A DNA stretch of 50,801 nucleotides from Bacteroidales bacterium (GCA_017630195.1 JAGBVS010000022.1:1-50801); one strand, 5' to 3'; shown: positions 1-8,179, counted from the stretch's first letter. The notes: generated from the letters alone by a model not told the origin. Program-made: numbers and translations.

Positions 1-1410
1 AAGATGATTCTTCGTATAGAAGACACCGACCAAACTCGTTTCGTTCCAGGCGCAGAAGATTATATCGTGAAATCTCTCGACTGGTGCGGCATCAAATTCG
101 ATGAAAGCGACATCGTCGGCGGCGAATATGGTCCATACAGACAAAGCGACCGCAAACCTTTGTACAAACAATACAGCGATGAGCTTATTGAAAAAGGTTT
201 CGCTTATTACGCTTTCGACACTGCAGAAGAACTCGACAAATATCGCGCAGAAGCTGAAGCTCAAAAGAAAACATTCATCTATAACGCAGAAAGCCGTAAG
301 ACTTTACGCAACTCTTTGACAATTGCAGCTGAAGAAGTTGAAAAGATGATTAACGACGGCATCCCTTACACAGTGCGTTTCAAGATGCCTGAAAATTATG
401 AAGTAAGAATGCACGACATCATCCGCGGCGATATCAAAGTCAACACAAATACATTAGACGATAAAGTTTTATTTAAGTCAGACGGAATGCCAACATATCA
501 CTTGGCTAACATCGTTGACGACCACTTGATGAAGATCTCTCACGTCATCCGTGGCGAAGAATGGTTGCCATCAATGCCATTGCACGTTCTTTTATATCAA
601 GCATTCGGCTGGGAAGCTCCTGAATTCGCTCATCTTCCATTATTATTGAAGCCAGACGGCAACGGCAAACTCAGCAAACGCGACGGCGACCGCCTCGGTT
701 TCCCTGTGTTCCCGCTTCGTTGGGTTGATCCTAAGAGCGGAGAAGTTTCTTCAGGTTATAAAGAATCAGGATATTACTCAGAAGCTTTCATCAATATGTT
801 GGCTCTCCTCGGATGGAATCCTGGTACAGAACAAGAAATATTCTCAATGGAAGAACTCATTCAAGCTTTCTCATTTGAACACTGTACAAAGTCAGGCGCT
901 CGTTTCAATGTTGACAAGACAAAATGGTTCAACCACGAATATCTCTTGAAGAAAGACAAAGAAGAAGTCGGCGAAGAATATCTCCAATGGCTCGAGACAG
1001 AAAAAGGTATCAAAGCTGATAGAGATTATGTTGTTAAGGTGGCAGGTTTGGTTAAAGACCGCGTCAATTTCGTGAAAGAATTATGGGACCAAAGTTTCTT
1101 CTTCTTCGAAGCACCAACAACATACGACGAAGTAACAGTGAAGAAACGCTGGAAAGAAAATTCAGCAGAGTTGATGATAAAGGCAAAAGAACTCATCAAC
1201 AGCATCGAAGACTTCTCAGCAGAAAATATAGAAAAAGTCCTCAACGAATGGATTACATCTAACGAACTCGGCATGGGATTAGTCATGAACGGATTACGTT
1301 TGATGCTCGTAGGCGCAGGCAAAGGACCACACATCCACGAAATACTCGAACTCGTCGGCAAAGAAGAAGCGATGAAGAGAATTGATAAAGGAGTTGAAGT
1401 TTTAGGTTAA
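1..1410 (+). CDS. gltX: Glutamyl-tRNA synthetase, 5' truncated by window edge
   Basis: Class I aminoacyl-tRNA synthetase that charges tRNA-Glu with glutamate in the cytoplasm. The frame is open from base 1, and the visible protein begins at the conserved '[11 protein letters not shown]' segment that normally follows the HIGH motif, so roughly 40 N-terminal residues including HIGH lie outside the window. The ATP-binding KMSKS-type loop is present as KLSKRDGD, preceded by 'LLLKPDGNG', and the C-terminal anticodon-binding helical domain runs to the stop. The ATG at base 4 is internal and not the true start. After the stop comes a pair of inverted CTTGTAGT-type arrays, then folB. Identification is firm; only the truncation limits it. 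Confidence 0.96.
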   Translation, partial: KMILRIEDTDQTRFVPGAEDYIVKSLDWCGIKFDESDIVGGEYGPYRQSDRKPLYKQYSDELIEKGFAYYAFDTAEELDKYRAEAEAQKKTFIYNAESRKTLRNSLTIAAEEVEKMINDGIPYTVRFKMPENYEVRMHDIIRGDIKVNTNTLDDKVLFKSDGMPTYHLANIVDDHLMKISHVIRGEEWLPSMPLHVLLYQAFGWEAPEFAHLPLLLKPDGNGKLSKRDGDRLGFPVFPLRWVDPKSGEVSSGYKESGYYSEAFINMLALLGWNPGTEQEIFSMEELIQAFSFEHCTKSGARFNVDKTKWFNHEYLLKKDKEEVGEEYLQWLETEKGIKADRDYVVKVAGLVKDRVNFVKELWDQSFFFFEAPTTYDEVTVKKRWKENSAELMIKAKELINSIEDFSAENIEKVLNEWITSNELGMGLVMNGLRLMLVGAGKGPHIHEILELVGKEEAMKRIDKGVEVLG

Positions 1411-1420
1411 CATAAAAGTC

Positions 1421-1503
1421 AACAAGTCAACAAGACTACAAGACAACAAGTAAGTTTTTTAACATTGTCATAAACACTTGTAGTCTTGTGGTCTTGTGGT
1501 CTT
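1421..1503. repeat. Two inverted CTTGTAGT-type 8-nt arrays (large hairpin)
   Basis: An ACTACAAG-type array (1421-1450) faces a CTTGTAGT/CTTGTGGT array (1477-1503) across about 26 nt. About 18 of 20 bases of the two arms are complementary, so the transcript between gltX and folB could fold into a long stem. No T-tract follows the second arm, so this is not a standard terminator. Confidence 0.8.
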
Positions 1504-1518
1504 AATATAATCAGGAAT

Positions 1519-1869
1519 ATGTCAAAAATCACAATAGAAAATATGGAATTCTACGCCTATCATGGTCACTTTGAAGAAGAGCAGAAGATAGGTACTTGGT
1601 TTAGTCTTGACCTTATTATGGATGTCGATACGAGCAAGGCTGAACTTTCTGATGAACTCGACGACACTGTAGATTATTCAGCGGTTTATCAAGTCGTTAA
1701 AGAACAGATGATGATTCCTTCAAAATTGTTGGAAAATGTTGGAAGAAGAATCTTAAATACAATAAAAGAAAGATTCCCTGACGTGAAAGACGCTACTTTG
1801 AAGATAAGAAAGATGAATCCTCCATTAGGTGGAAAGATGGCGTTTGTTGCATTGGAGTTGAAAGGCTAA
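1519..1869 (+). CDS. folB: Dihydroneopterin aldolase
   Basis: About 116-residue enzyme of folate synthesis that cleaves 7,8-dihydroneopterin to 6-hydroxymethyl-dihydropterin and glycolaldehyde. The family signature is clear: 'FYAYHGHFEEEQKIGTWF' near the N-terminus, 'DTVDYSAVY' at mid-length and 'LKIRKMNPPLGG' near the end. The start is set at the ATG giving MSKITIENMEF. An upstream in-frame ATG at 1486 would add 11 residues encoded by the CTTGTGGT repeat array and is rejected. The length matches FolB of other bacteria. The following gap (1870-2033) holds CTAAAGT-like and CCTTTGT-like short repeats. Confidence 0.93.
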   Translation: MSKITIENMEFYAYHGHFEEEQKIGTWFSLDLIMDVDTSKAELSDELDDTVDYSAVYQVVKEQMMIPSKLLENVGRRILNTIKERFPDVKDATLKIRKMNPPLGGKMAFVALELKG

Positions 1870-1966
1870 AGTCTAATGTCAAAAGGCTAAAGTTTTTTAA
1901 TATAGACAAGTTTTTTGAACAAGAATTTGAACAAAAACTGTTGTCCTTTGTCCTTTGTCTGATGAC
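1868..1966. repeat. Degenerate short tandem repeats downstream of folB
   Basis: The gap contains loose repeats of GGCTAAAGT/GTCTAATGT (about 1868-1895), a TTGAACAAGAAT doublet (about 1915-1938) and TCCTTTGT units (about 1942-1960). They resemble the other intergenic 7-9 nt arrays of this window in scale but have different units. No gene is seen here. Confidence 0.5.
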
Positions 1967-2011
1967 TTTTTTTAATCAAAAAAACATTTTGTTAAATTTT
2001 TAAAATAAATG

Positions 2012-2041
2012 TTTGAACATTAAAAAAAAGTTGTATCTTTG
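2012..2041 (+). promoter_or_regulatory. Bacteroidota-type promoter of tRNA-Cys
   Basis: A TTTG box at 2012-2015 and TATCTTTG at 2034-2041 are separated by 18 nt. This matches the known Bacteroidota sigma-ABfr consensus (TTTG near -33, TAnnTTTG near -7). It ends 11 nt before the first base of the tRNA. Confidence 0.75.
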
Positions 2042-2052
2042 CACTCGCAAAA

Positions 2053-2123
2053 GGTACCATGGCCGAGTGGCTAGGCAGAGGTCTGCAAAACCTTGTACGG
2101 CGGTTCGACTCCGTCTGGTACCT
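2053..2123 (+). tRNA. tRNA-Cys (GCA)
   Basis: A full cloverleaf can be drawn. The acceptor stem is GGTACCA/TGGTACC, the anticodon loop CTGCAAA gives anticodon GCA, and the T arm GGCGG-TTCGACT-CCGTC has the conserved TTCGA. The discriminator is T and CCA is not encoded. A strong promoter precedes it and a terminator hairpin follows. Confidence 0.95.
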
Positions 2124-2130
2124 CAAGAAA

Positions 2131-2158
2131 GACATCACACATCGTGGTGTCTTTTTTT
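2131..2158 (+). terminator. Rho-independent terminator after tRNA-Cys
   Basis: Stem GACATCAC / GTGGTGTC (one wobble pair), loop ACATC or similar, followed by seven T. It lies 7 nt after the tRNA 3' end. Confidence 0.85.
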
Positions 2159-2224
2159 GTATATTTTTTTTCAATCCATTGTAACTTTTTTTCTTTCTTT
2201 GCGACTAATAAGAAAAAATCTGAA

Positions 2225-2701
2225 ATGAAATTAAAGGAAGAATTTGTCGAGTTGGTTACGAGGTATAAAGATGTAATCTTCAAGGTGTGTTATATATATG
2301 CCGAAAAAGATGATATCGAGGATTACTACCAAGAAGTTTTGATTCAGATATGGAGAAGCATACCAAAATTTAGAGGCGAGAGCAGCGTTTTAACATGGAT
2401 TTACAAAATTAGTCTGAACACTTGTATTTCATATACCAGAAAGAAACCAAAGAATATAGTTAATCAAGAGCCGATTCTTGAAGTCCATCTGTATGAAAAT
2501 GACATAGAGAAACGACTACAGATAGATGAATTGTATTTTTTGATAAACAGATTGAATAAGTTAGAAAAAGCCGTTATCTTGTTATGGTTGGAAGGCCGCG
2601 ATTATGAAGAGATTGCATCGATAGTGGGGATTTCAAAAGCTAACGTGGCTGTTAAGATTAACAGGATTAAGGAAAAACTTAAGAAACTCTCAAATCAATA
2701 A
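2225..2701 (+). CDS. ECF-type RNA polymerase sigma-70 family factor
   Basis: 158-residue sigma factor. The N-terminal half carries region 2 ('DIEDYYQEVLIQIWRSIPKFRGESSVLTWIYKIS', given by its ends: DIEDYYQE and TWIYKI), and the C-terminal half carries region 4 with a helix-turn-helix ('EGRDYEEIASIVGISKANV'). The open frame extends upstream through the tRNA-Cys gene, so the ATG at 2225 just after the terminator is chosen. The next gene begins 8 nt after the stop and encodes a membrane protein, the usual position of an anti-sigma or sensor partner. The target genes cannot be told from the sequence. Confidence 0.9.
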   Translation: MKLKEEFVELVTRYKDVIFKVCYIYAEKDDIEDYYQEVLIQIWRSIPKFRGESSVLTWIYKISLNTCISYTRKKPKNIVNQEPILEVHLYENDIEKRLQIDELYFLINRLNKLEKAVILLWLEGRDYEEIASIVGISKANVAVKINRIKEKLKKLSNQ

Positions 2702-2709
2702 GTCAAAAT

Positions 2710-3282
2710 ATGGAAATAGAAGAATTGAAAGAAAAATGGAAGATGCTCTCGGATGAAGTTGCGAACCAGAAAATATTAACTCAGAAGATTTTGGAAAAAT
2801 CCGTCAAGGATAAAGTGAAGACCATGGTGTCGGATGCTCAATATGTTGGCGGTTTTGGTATGATATTTCTGTTGGGAGTTTTTATACTGGTTATTTCATT
2901 GCCGAATCTGCCGCATAAGATGTTCCTGTTGTGTATTCTGATATTGTCATTAATTTGGGGTCTGTGGGAAGTGTTTTTTGGAACAAAGAATTTAAAAAAA
3001 GTTACGGATGTCTCTTTGAGTTTGTGTGAAAGAGAGAATTGTTTGTTGAGACATAAAAGATATATTAAAAGAGCATATATTTTTATAGCAGTGATATTTC
3101 TACCATTGATTTCTATATGGCTTGTTCTCTTTAAAATTGAAATGGGAGAATCTTTATTTTGGTCAATATCCAAACTTCTATTATATCTCTTGCCTGTATT
3201 CTTTGGATCGAGATATGGATTAAAAAAAATGAAAAAAATAGAAGAAAGTTTTAATGAATATAAAGAATTTATGAAAGAATGA
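2710..3282 (+). CDS. Membrane protein encoded with the ECF sigma factor
   Basis: 190-residue protein of unknown function. It has a charged N-terminal cytoplasmic segment (about 1-45, Lys/Glu-rich with coiled-coil character) and about four hydrophobic segments (roughly residues 48-65, 70-88, 120-140 and 147-165). A charged C-terminal tail (KKMKKIEESFNEYKEF) follows. It lies 8 nt after the sigma gene and is surely co-transcribed. Position and topology suggest a membrane anti-sigma or modulator that holds the sigma factor, but no zinc-finger anti-sigma motif (HxxxCxxC) is visible, so this is an inference. No homologous name is recognised. Confidence 0.75.
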   Translation: MEIEELKEKWKMLSDEVANQKILTQKILEKSVKDKVKTMVSDAQYVGGFGMIFLLGVFILVISLPNLPHKMFLLCILILSLIWGLWEVFFGTKNLKKVTDVSLSLCERENCLLRHKRYIKRAYIFIAVIFLPLISIWLVLFKIEMGESLFWSISKLLLYLLPVFFGSRYGLKKMKKIEESFNEYKEFMKE

Positions 3283-3348
3283 TTGTTATACGTAAAATGA
3301 AGACAGAGAACTTTTAAATCTTATTATTAAACTTTAAACCAAACCAAA

Positions 3349-4041
3349 ATGAAACTGAAATTTTTAAACCATATTGTCAACTTATTCTATCCAAGAGTGT
3401 GTGCCGCCTGTGGCAATCTCTTGATGAGCAAGGAAGAAACAGTTTGTCTTTCTTGTCGATATTTATTACCAAAAACTTTATACGAGAAGAACGCCGATAA
3501 TCCTTTGGCGCAGATGTTTTACGGACAAATAAATTTCCATGCTGTGACAGCAGAGTTTTTCTTCAGCAAGACAGGCAAGGTGCAGCACCTACTTCATCAG
3601 CTGAAATATGAAGGCAACAAAGACGCTGGTTTTTTCCTCGGACAACAATTGGGAGAAAGCATAAAAGAAACGGAATTATTTCAAAGGATTGATTACATTA
3701 TTCCGATTCCTCTACATCCTAAGAAAGAACATATTCGCGGATATAATCAGAGTCACGTCATTGCGCAAGGCGTGGAAGATGTGACAGAAATACCGATAAT
3801 GAAAGACTGCCTTTATAGGAAAGTATTTACTTCTACGCAGACGAAAAAATCGCGCGAGGAACGCTGGAATAACGTGAAAGATATTTTCGATATAAAAAAC
3901 GGCGAGCGACTGAAAGGACAACACATTTTATTGATCGACGATGTCCTTACTACAGGAGCCACATTGATGGCAGCAGGGGAAACGCTGTCGCAAATCCCCG
4001 ACATAAAAATCAGCGTCGCGACAGCAGCCTGTGCCTCGTAG
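3349..4041 (+). CDS. ComF-family phosphoribosyltransferase-like protein
   Basis: 230-residue protein with the double-zinc-finger plus phosphoribosyltransferase layout of the ComF/GntX family. The N-terminal cysteines are CAACG and CLSC (about residues 18-39). The C-terminal PRPP-binding loop is 'ILLIDDVLTTGAT', preceded by 'PIPLHPKKEHIRGYNQS' and a Q-T-K-KSREERWNNV segment typical of the family. ComF in competent bacteria is needed for handling incoming DNA. Outside competence systems its biochemical role is not settled, and no com genes are seen nearby. The length is normal for the family. Family assignment is firm and function open. Confidence 0.92.
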   Translation: MKLKFLNHIVNLFYPRVCAACGNLLMSKEETVCLSCRYLLPKTLYEKNADNPLAQMFYGQINFHAVTAEFFFSKTGKVQHLLHQLKYEGNKDAGFFLGQQLGESIKETELFQRIDYIIPIPLHPKKEHIRGYNQSHVIAQGVEDVTEIPIMKDCLYRKVFTSTQTKKSREERWNNVKDIFDIKNGERLKGQHILLIDDVLTTGATLMAAGETLSQIPDIKISVATAACAS

Positions 4042-4131
4042 AATTTTAGAACTTTAGAAGAGCCTTACAAACTCCTAACTTCTAATTACTAACTCCTAAC
4101 TCCTAACTAAAAGCTTGTAGTCTTGTGGTCC
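4041..4131. repeat. TTAGAACTT, CTCCTAA and CTTGTAGT arrays
   Basis: The gap between the convergent comF-like and nitroreductase genes is made almost wholly of three short tandem families: TTTAGAA/CTTTAGAA (about 4043-4060), ACTCCTAACT units (about 4071-4108) and CTTGTAGT CTTGTGGT (4114-4129). The last array reaches to within about 2 nt of the nitroreductase stop codon. Confidence 0.75.
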
Positions 4132-4649
4132 TAAAAATGAACTCTCTCCCAAAGCATCTTCTCTTCGTCGAAAGGCTTGGATTCTTTTTCTTTATGTCCT
4201 AATGCTAAGATTGAGAGCACTGAATATTGTTCCGGAAGATTGAGTATTCTCTTGACATTGTCGTTGGCGTCGTTGCCTTCTGCGTCTTTACGTAAGCGAA
4301 TCTGCACCCAGCAGCTGCCGAGACCGAGTTCCTCTGCTGCGAGTTGCATGATGATGGTAGCTATTGAACAGTCTTCAACCCAGACATCGGTCTTTGTAGT
4401 GTCGGCTGCCACGACTATAGCTGCCGCTGCGTTCTCGAGTAGTGCTGCTCCTGCTGCCTTGCTTACGGACAACGCCTTGAGAGTTTCCTTGTCTTCAACG
4501 ACAAAAAATTCCCATGGATTGTAACGATGTCCTGATGGTGACATCAATCCGGCTTTTAGAATATGTTTAATAGATTCCTTATCAACAGCTTCGCTGGTAA
4601 AACGACGACAAGAACGTCTTTTCTTTAATAATTCGATGAAATTTTCCAT
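4131..4649 (-). CDS. Nitroreductase family protein
   Basis: 172-residue FMN-dependent oxidoreductase of the NfsA/NfsB-like superfamily. These enzymes use NAD(P)H to reduce nitroaromatics, quinones or other acceptors. The FMN phosphate-binding start 'KKRRSCRRF' is at residues 10-18, followed by 'LKAGLMSPSGHRYNPWEFFVV' (SPSG.R..PWEF pattern) at about 31-51. Near the end are 'GLGSCWVQIR' and 'SILALGHK'. The protein is somewhat short, as is common in Bacteroidales and Clostridia members. It is a single gene with its own promoter, transcribed towards comF. The physiological substrate is unknown. Confidence 0.9.
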   Translation of the reverse strand: MENFIELLKKRRSCRRFTSEAVDKESIKHILKAGLMSPSGHRYNPWEFFVVEDKETLKALSVSKAAGAALLENAAAAIVVAADTTKTDVWVEDCSIATIIMQLAAEELGLGSCWVQIRLRKDAEGNDANDNVKRILNLPEQYSVLSILALGHKEKESKPFDEEKMLWERVHF

Positions 4650-4666
4650 AAAGTTAATTTATATGG

Positions 4667-4674
4667 CAAAGATA
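4667..4674 (-). promoter_or_regulatory. -7 box of the nitroreductase gene
   Basis: TATCTTTG on the minus strand, 18 nt before the nitroreductase start, fits the Bacteroidota TAnnTTTG element. A TTG lies 17 nt further upstream, a little closer than the usual spacing. Confidence 0.55.
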
Positions 4675-4741
4675 GTTATTTAATTAATGCACAATGCATA
4701 ATTTGACTTGTAATGTATTGTGGAATATAACTTCATACTCG

Positions 4742-4787
4742 ATCTTTAAACTTTAAATCTTAAACATTAAACTTTTTTTTATTTTTG
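4742..4787 (+). promoter_or_regulatory. CTTTAAA array and -7 box before the 101-residue gene
   Basis: A loose CTTTAAAC/TCTTAAAC array (about 4743-4773) runs into TATTTTTG at 4780-4787, which fits the TAnnTTTG element and lies 15 nt before the ATG. No clear -33 box is seen. Confidence 0.45.
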
Positions 4788-4802
4788 TAGAAAATTTTAG
4801 TA

Positions 4803-5108
4803 ATGATTACAATAGAGATTATAGAAGAAAGATTAAAGAAAATTGGCAAGAAATCATTTGTTTGTCATTTGTATCCTGAGTTAAAAAGAAATATAGAAGT
4901 GACTATAGAGGATATTGCATCAAAATATCCTGAATTTAATGAGTATACAAAAAATGCTCAAAGAACTAGATTGTCAAAAGCTCGTTTCATATTTGAAAAT
5001 GATGCCGAAAAAGAAGCTTTATTGTGTATCCGTGATAGTAAAAAAATTGATAAAAATACTTTGAAACTAGTTGACGAGTATATAAGAGAATTAAACAATA
5101 TCAAATGA
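4803..5108 (+). CDS. Small hypothetical protein coupled to peptide ABC ATPase
   Basis: 101-residue soluble, charged, probably all-alpha protein that I do not recognise. It has no signal peptide, membrane segment or metal motif. The segment 'IEVTIEDIASKYPEFNEYTKNAQRTRLSKARF' (ends given: IEVTIEDI and LSKARF) contains predicted helices with Arg/Lys that could form a small nucleic-acid-binding or helical-bundle fold, but that is only a guess. Its stop overlaps the start of the ABC ATPase gene in ATGA, so the two are translationally coupled. That suggests a functional or regulatory link to the transporter ATPase. Codon use looks like its neighbours. Confidence 0.7.
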   Translation: MITIEIIEERLKKIGKKSFVCHLYPELKRNIEVTIEDIASKYPEFNEYTKNAQRTRLSKARFIFENDAEKEALLCIRDSKKIDKNTLKLVDEYIRELNNIK

Positions 5109-6811
5109 AATCACTTTTAAAAGTCAATAACCTTAGAATTTCTTTCTGCCGTGACGACAAATGGCAGGAGGCTGTTCATGGCGTTGATTTTGAAGTTTTT
5201 AAAGGGAAGACACTTGGTATTGTAGGTGAGTCTGGTTCTGGAAAATCTGTCAGTAATCTCGCAGTTATGCAGCTTTTAGACAGACGTAAATCTCGGATTG
5301 AAGCGGATTCCATTCTGTTGGAAGATAAGGATATTTCTCGTTATAATGATGACCAGATGTCGGAAGTAAGAGGCAAGGAGATTGCGATGATATTCCAAGA
5401 ACCGATGACGTCCTTGAATCCTGTCTATAAATGCGGCTTTCAGGTTGTGGAAGCACTTGGCCGGCAAAAGACATCATCTCAGCAACACAAAGAAAAAGTT
5501 ATAGAACTTTTCGAAAAGGTAAAGCTTCCAAATCCGGAGATAATTTTTGACAAATATCCTCATGAGCTTTCTGGTGGCCAAAAGCAGAGGGTGATGATAG
5601 CGATGGCTCTCATTTCTAATCCAAAGGTTCTTATTGCCGACGAACCAACCACGGCTCTTGATGTTACGGTACAGAAAGAAATCTTGAAGCTTCTTAAAGA
5701 ATTGCAGTGTGAGAACGGGATGGGAATGATATTCATCACTCACGACCTCGGCGTGGTTTCTGAAATTGCCGACGATGTCATCGTGATGAACAAAGGCGTC
5801 ATCGTGGAAAAAGGCACAACGCACGACATCTTGAACAATCCGCAGCATCCTTATACTAAAGGTCTCATCGCTTGTCGCCCGCCGCTTGACTATCGTATAG
5901 AACGACTTCCTGTCGTGAAAGAATTTCTCGATGGAAAATGGAACGATAACGATCATGTTAAGAACGAGTTGCTCATTACTGATGAGTCGAGAAAAAAACA
6001 ACACGAGTTATTGTATTCTCAAGAGCCTATTTTGAAAGTTGAGAATCTAAGGACTTGGTATCCGTTGCGTAAAGGTGTTTTCGGTAGGACTTACGATTAC
6101 GTAAAATCTGTCGATGATGTCAGTTTTGATGTATATCCAGGAGAAACACTTGGACTTGTTGGAGAGTCGGGATGCGGAAAAACCACATTGGGACGCAGTA
6201 TTTTGCGTCTTGTCGAGCCTACTTCGGGGAGTGTTGTTTTTGAAGGAAAAGATGTATCTAAGATGAGCGACAAGGATTTGAGAGAATATCGTAAGAAAGC
6301 ACAGATTATATTTCAAGACCCATATTCATCATTAAATCCTCGTATCTCGATAGGCGATGCTATTGCCGAGCCGATGATGGTTCATGGAATAGAAACAGAT
6401 GCCAAGAAAAGGAGAGAGCGTGTCTGTCGTCTTTTGGAAGAAGTAGGCTTGGAAGCCTCACATTATCAGCGTTATCCGCATGAGTTTTCTGGAGGTCAGA
6501 GGCAGCGTATTTGTATTGCGCGTGCTCTTGCTGTCGAACCAAAATTGATAATCTGCGACGAGTCGGTCTCAGCTCTTGATGTCTCTGTGCAGGCTCAGGT
6601 GTTAAATCTTCTTAACAGGCTGAAAAAAGAGTTTAATTTCACATATATTTTCATTTCTCATGACCTTGGCGTAGTGCGATTCATGTCGGATAGGGTAGTG
6701 GTGATGTATAACGGGAAAATTCAGGAGATGGATGAGGCAGATAGGCTCTTCAATAATCCGCAGAACGATTATACGAAGAAGTTGATAGCAGCGATTTGTA
6801 AGGTTAGATAG
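5105..6811 (+). CDS. Fused dipeptide/oligopeptide-type ABC ATPase (two ATP-binding domains)
   Basis: 568-residue protein that joins two complete ABC ATPase domains of the DppD/DppF (OppD/OppF) type. Domain 1 (about 1-270) has Walker A GESGSGKS, signature LSGGQKQR and Walker B 'VLIADEPTTALD'. Domain 2 (about 305-565) has Walker A GESGCGKT, signature FSGGQRQR and 'LIICDESVSALD', where Ser replaces the usual Pro after Asp-Glu. The H-loops are present as ITHDLG and ISHDLG. Such fused subunits energise import of peptides or nickel by permeases of the DppB/DppC type. No permease or binding protein is encoded in this window, so the partners must be elsewhere. The gene overlaps the preceding small gene by 4 nt. 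Confidence 0.93.
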   Translation: MKSLLKVNNLRISFCRDDKWQEAVHGVDFEVFKGKTLGIVGESGSGKSVSNLAVMQLLDRRKSRIEADSILLEDKDISRYNDDQMSEVRGKEIAMIFQEPMTSLNPVYKCGFQVVEALGRQKTSSQQHKEKVIELFEKVKLPNPEIIFDKYPHELSGGQKQRVMIAMALISNPKVLIADEPTTALDVTVQKEILKLLKELQCENGMGMIFITHDLGVVSEIADDVIVMNKGVIVEKGTTHDILNNPQHPYTKGLIACRPPLDYRIERLPVVKEFLDGKWNDNDHVKNELLITDESRKKQHELLYSQEPILKVENLRTWYPLRKGVFGRTYDYVKSVDDVSFDVYPGETLGLVGESGCGKTTLGRSILRLVEPTSGSVVFEGKDVSKMSDKDLREYRKKAQIIFQDPYSSLNPRISIGDAIAEPMMVHGIETDAKKRRERVCRLLEEVGLEASHYQRYPHEFSGGQRQRICIARALAVEPKLIICDESVSALDVSVQAQVLNLLNRLKKEFNFTYIFISHDLGVVRFMSDRVVVMYNGKIQEMDEADRLFNNPQNDYTKKLIAAICKVR

Positions 6812-7087
6812 TGATTAAGTTTTGTTAAAATTATAATGTAAAAAAAGCTTAATTTCTTTTGCTTTCATTGTAAAAAAATGTTTATTTTAGCAAGTTAATT
6901 ATAGCGCCAAGCTATAATATTTTATTTTTTTATAAATAGTTGATATATAATGCCTTTTTTATCCATGTATGTGGGTGAATGGGCGTAGCTATATAAAAAA
7001 TAATAAATAAAAAAGTGTTAATTTACGCTAAAGAAATTTTAGGTGTTTAACATTATTGACAGAAGATTATAAGCTATTTGAATTATC
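6812..7087 (+). promoter_or_regulatory. Long AT-rich leader of the polysaccharide locus
   Basis: A 276-bp non-coding stretch. At 6899-6917 the hairpin TTATAGC/GCTATAA followed by a T-rich run may end the ABC ATPase transcript. At 6980-6989 lies GGGCGTAGCT, which resembles the core of the enterobacterial ops element (GGCGGTAGC) used by RfaH/NusG-type antiterminators in polysaccharide operons. No strict TAnnTTTG box is seen. The leader lies immediately before the first gene of a 15-kb locus, so regulation of elongation here is plausible but not shown. Confidence 0.4.
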
Positions 7088-8179
7088 ATGTCCATATTTA
7101 AAGATAAAATACTCTTAATCACTGGCGGTACCGGTTCATTCGGTAATGCTGTGTTGCGTCGCTTCTTGGATAGCGATATTAAAGAAATCAGAATTTTCTC
7201 TCGTGATGAGAAAAAACAAGATGATATGCGTCATCATCTTCAAGCTCAATATCCGGAACAGGCTTCAAAAGTTAAATTCTATATCGGTAATGTTCGTAAC
7301 AGGGAATCTGTTGACGTGGCAATGCGCGGTGTAGATTATGTTTTCGCTGCTGCTGCTCTCAAACAAGTTCCTTCTTGCGAGTTCTTCCCAATGGAGGCTA
7401 CAATGACGAACGTAATCGGTACCAACAACGTCCTTCTTTCCGCTATTGATCATGAAGTAAAAAATGTTGTGGTGCTTTCAACTGACAAGGCTGCTTATCC
7501 TATTAACGCTATGGGCATCTCAAAGGCTCTCATGGAAAAGGTGGCAATAGCTAAAGGTCGCGAGCTTGGACAAAACGCCAAGACTACAATCTGCTGCACT
7601 CGTTACGGTAATGTCATGGCTTCTCGCGGTTCTGTCATTCCTTTATGGGTTGAGCAAATGGAACAAGGCAAGCCTATCACAATCACCGACCCTAATATGA
7701 CTCGTTTCATGATGACTTTGGATGACGCTGTTGATTTGGTTATCTACGCTTTCACTCACGGTGAAAACGGCGACCTCTTCGTACAAAAGGCTCCAGCAGC
7801 TACTCTTGATGTCTTGGCTGAAGCATTGAAACAGACATACGCTAAAGTTGACCCAAAATACGGTGAAACAGAAGTTAAAGTCATCGGCACTCGTCATGGC
7901 GAAAAGTTATACGAAACTCTCGTAACTCGTGAGGAAATGGCAAAAGCAATCGATATGGGCGGTTACTATCGTATCCCTTGCGATAATAGAGACCTTAACT
8001 ATGACAAGTTCTTTACAGATGGCAATGAAGAAATTACAAAAATTGAAGATTATCATTCTCACAATACTGCACGCTTGGATGTCGAAGGCATGAAAGAGCT
8101 TCTTCTTAAATTGCGTTTCATCCGTGAAGATTTAGGTTTACAGCCAAGAAGCAAAGCAAGAGAAATAAGATCAGAATAA
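7088..8179 (+). CDS. fnlA: UDP-GlcNAc 4,6-dehydratase/5-epimerase (FnlA/CapE/WbjB type)
   Basis: 363-residue extended SDR enzyme that starts UDP-N-acetyl-L-fucosamine synthesis by inverting 4,6-dehydration of UDP-GlcNAc, with later epimerisation. The NAD site is GGTGSFG (residues 13-19). The catalytic pair reads Met142-x3-Lys146 ('NAMGISK') instead of Tyr-x3-Lys, a hallmark of the CapE/WbjB group. The C-terminal part 'VIGTRHGEKLYETL' and the length also match this group. It is followed after 2 nt by a WbuC-like cupin gene, then fnlB and (after an insertion) fnlC. This order agrees with known L-FucNAc clusters in Staphylococcus (capEFG) and E. coli (fnlABC). Confidence 0.94.
   Translation: MSIFKDKILLITGGTGSFGNAVLRRFLDSDIKEIRIFSRDEKKQDDMRHHLQAQYPEQASKVKFYIGNVRNRESVDVAMRGVDYVFAAAALKQVPSCEFFPMEATMTNVIGTNNVLLSAIDHEVKNVVVLSTDKAAYPINAMGISKALMEKVAIAKGRELGQNAKTTICCTRYGNVMASRGSVIPLWVEQMEQGKPITITDPNMTRFMMTLDDAVDLVIYAFTHGENGDLFVQKAPAATLDVLAEALKQTYAKVDPKYGETEVKVIGTRHGEKLYETLVTREEMAKAIDMGGYYRIPCDNRDLNYDKFFTDGNEEITKIEDYHSHNTARLDVEGMKELLLKLRFIREDLGLQPRSKAREIRSE

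Noticed and set aside
2093-2224. Upstream extension of the sigma-factor frame
   Set aside because: It runs through the tRNA-Cys gene and its terminator; the ATG at 2225 fits the family start.
5474-6004. Minus-strand ORF of 176 codons
   Set aside because: Shadow of the ABC ATPase, no recognisable domain, opposite a complete Walker A/B gene.
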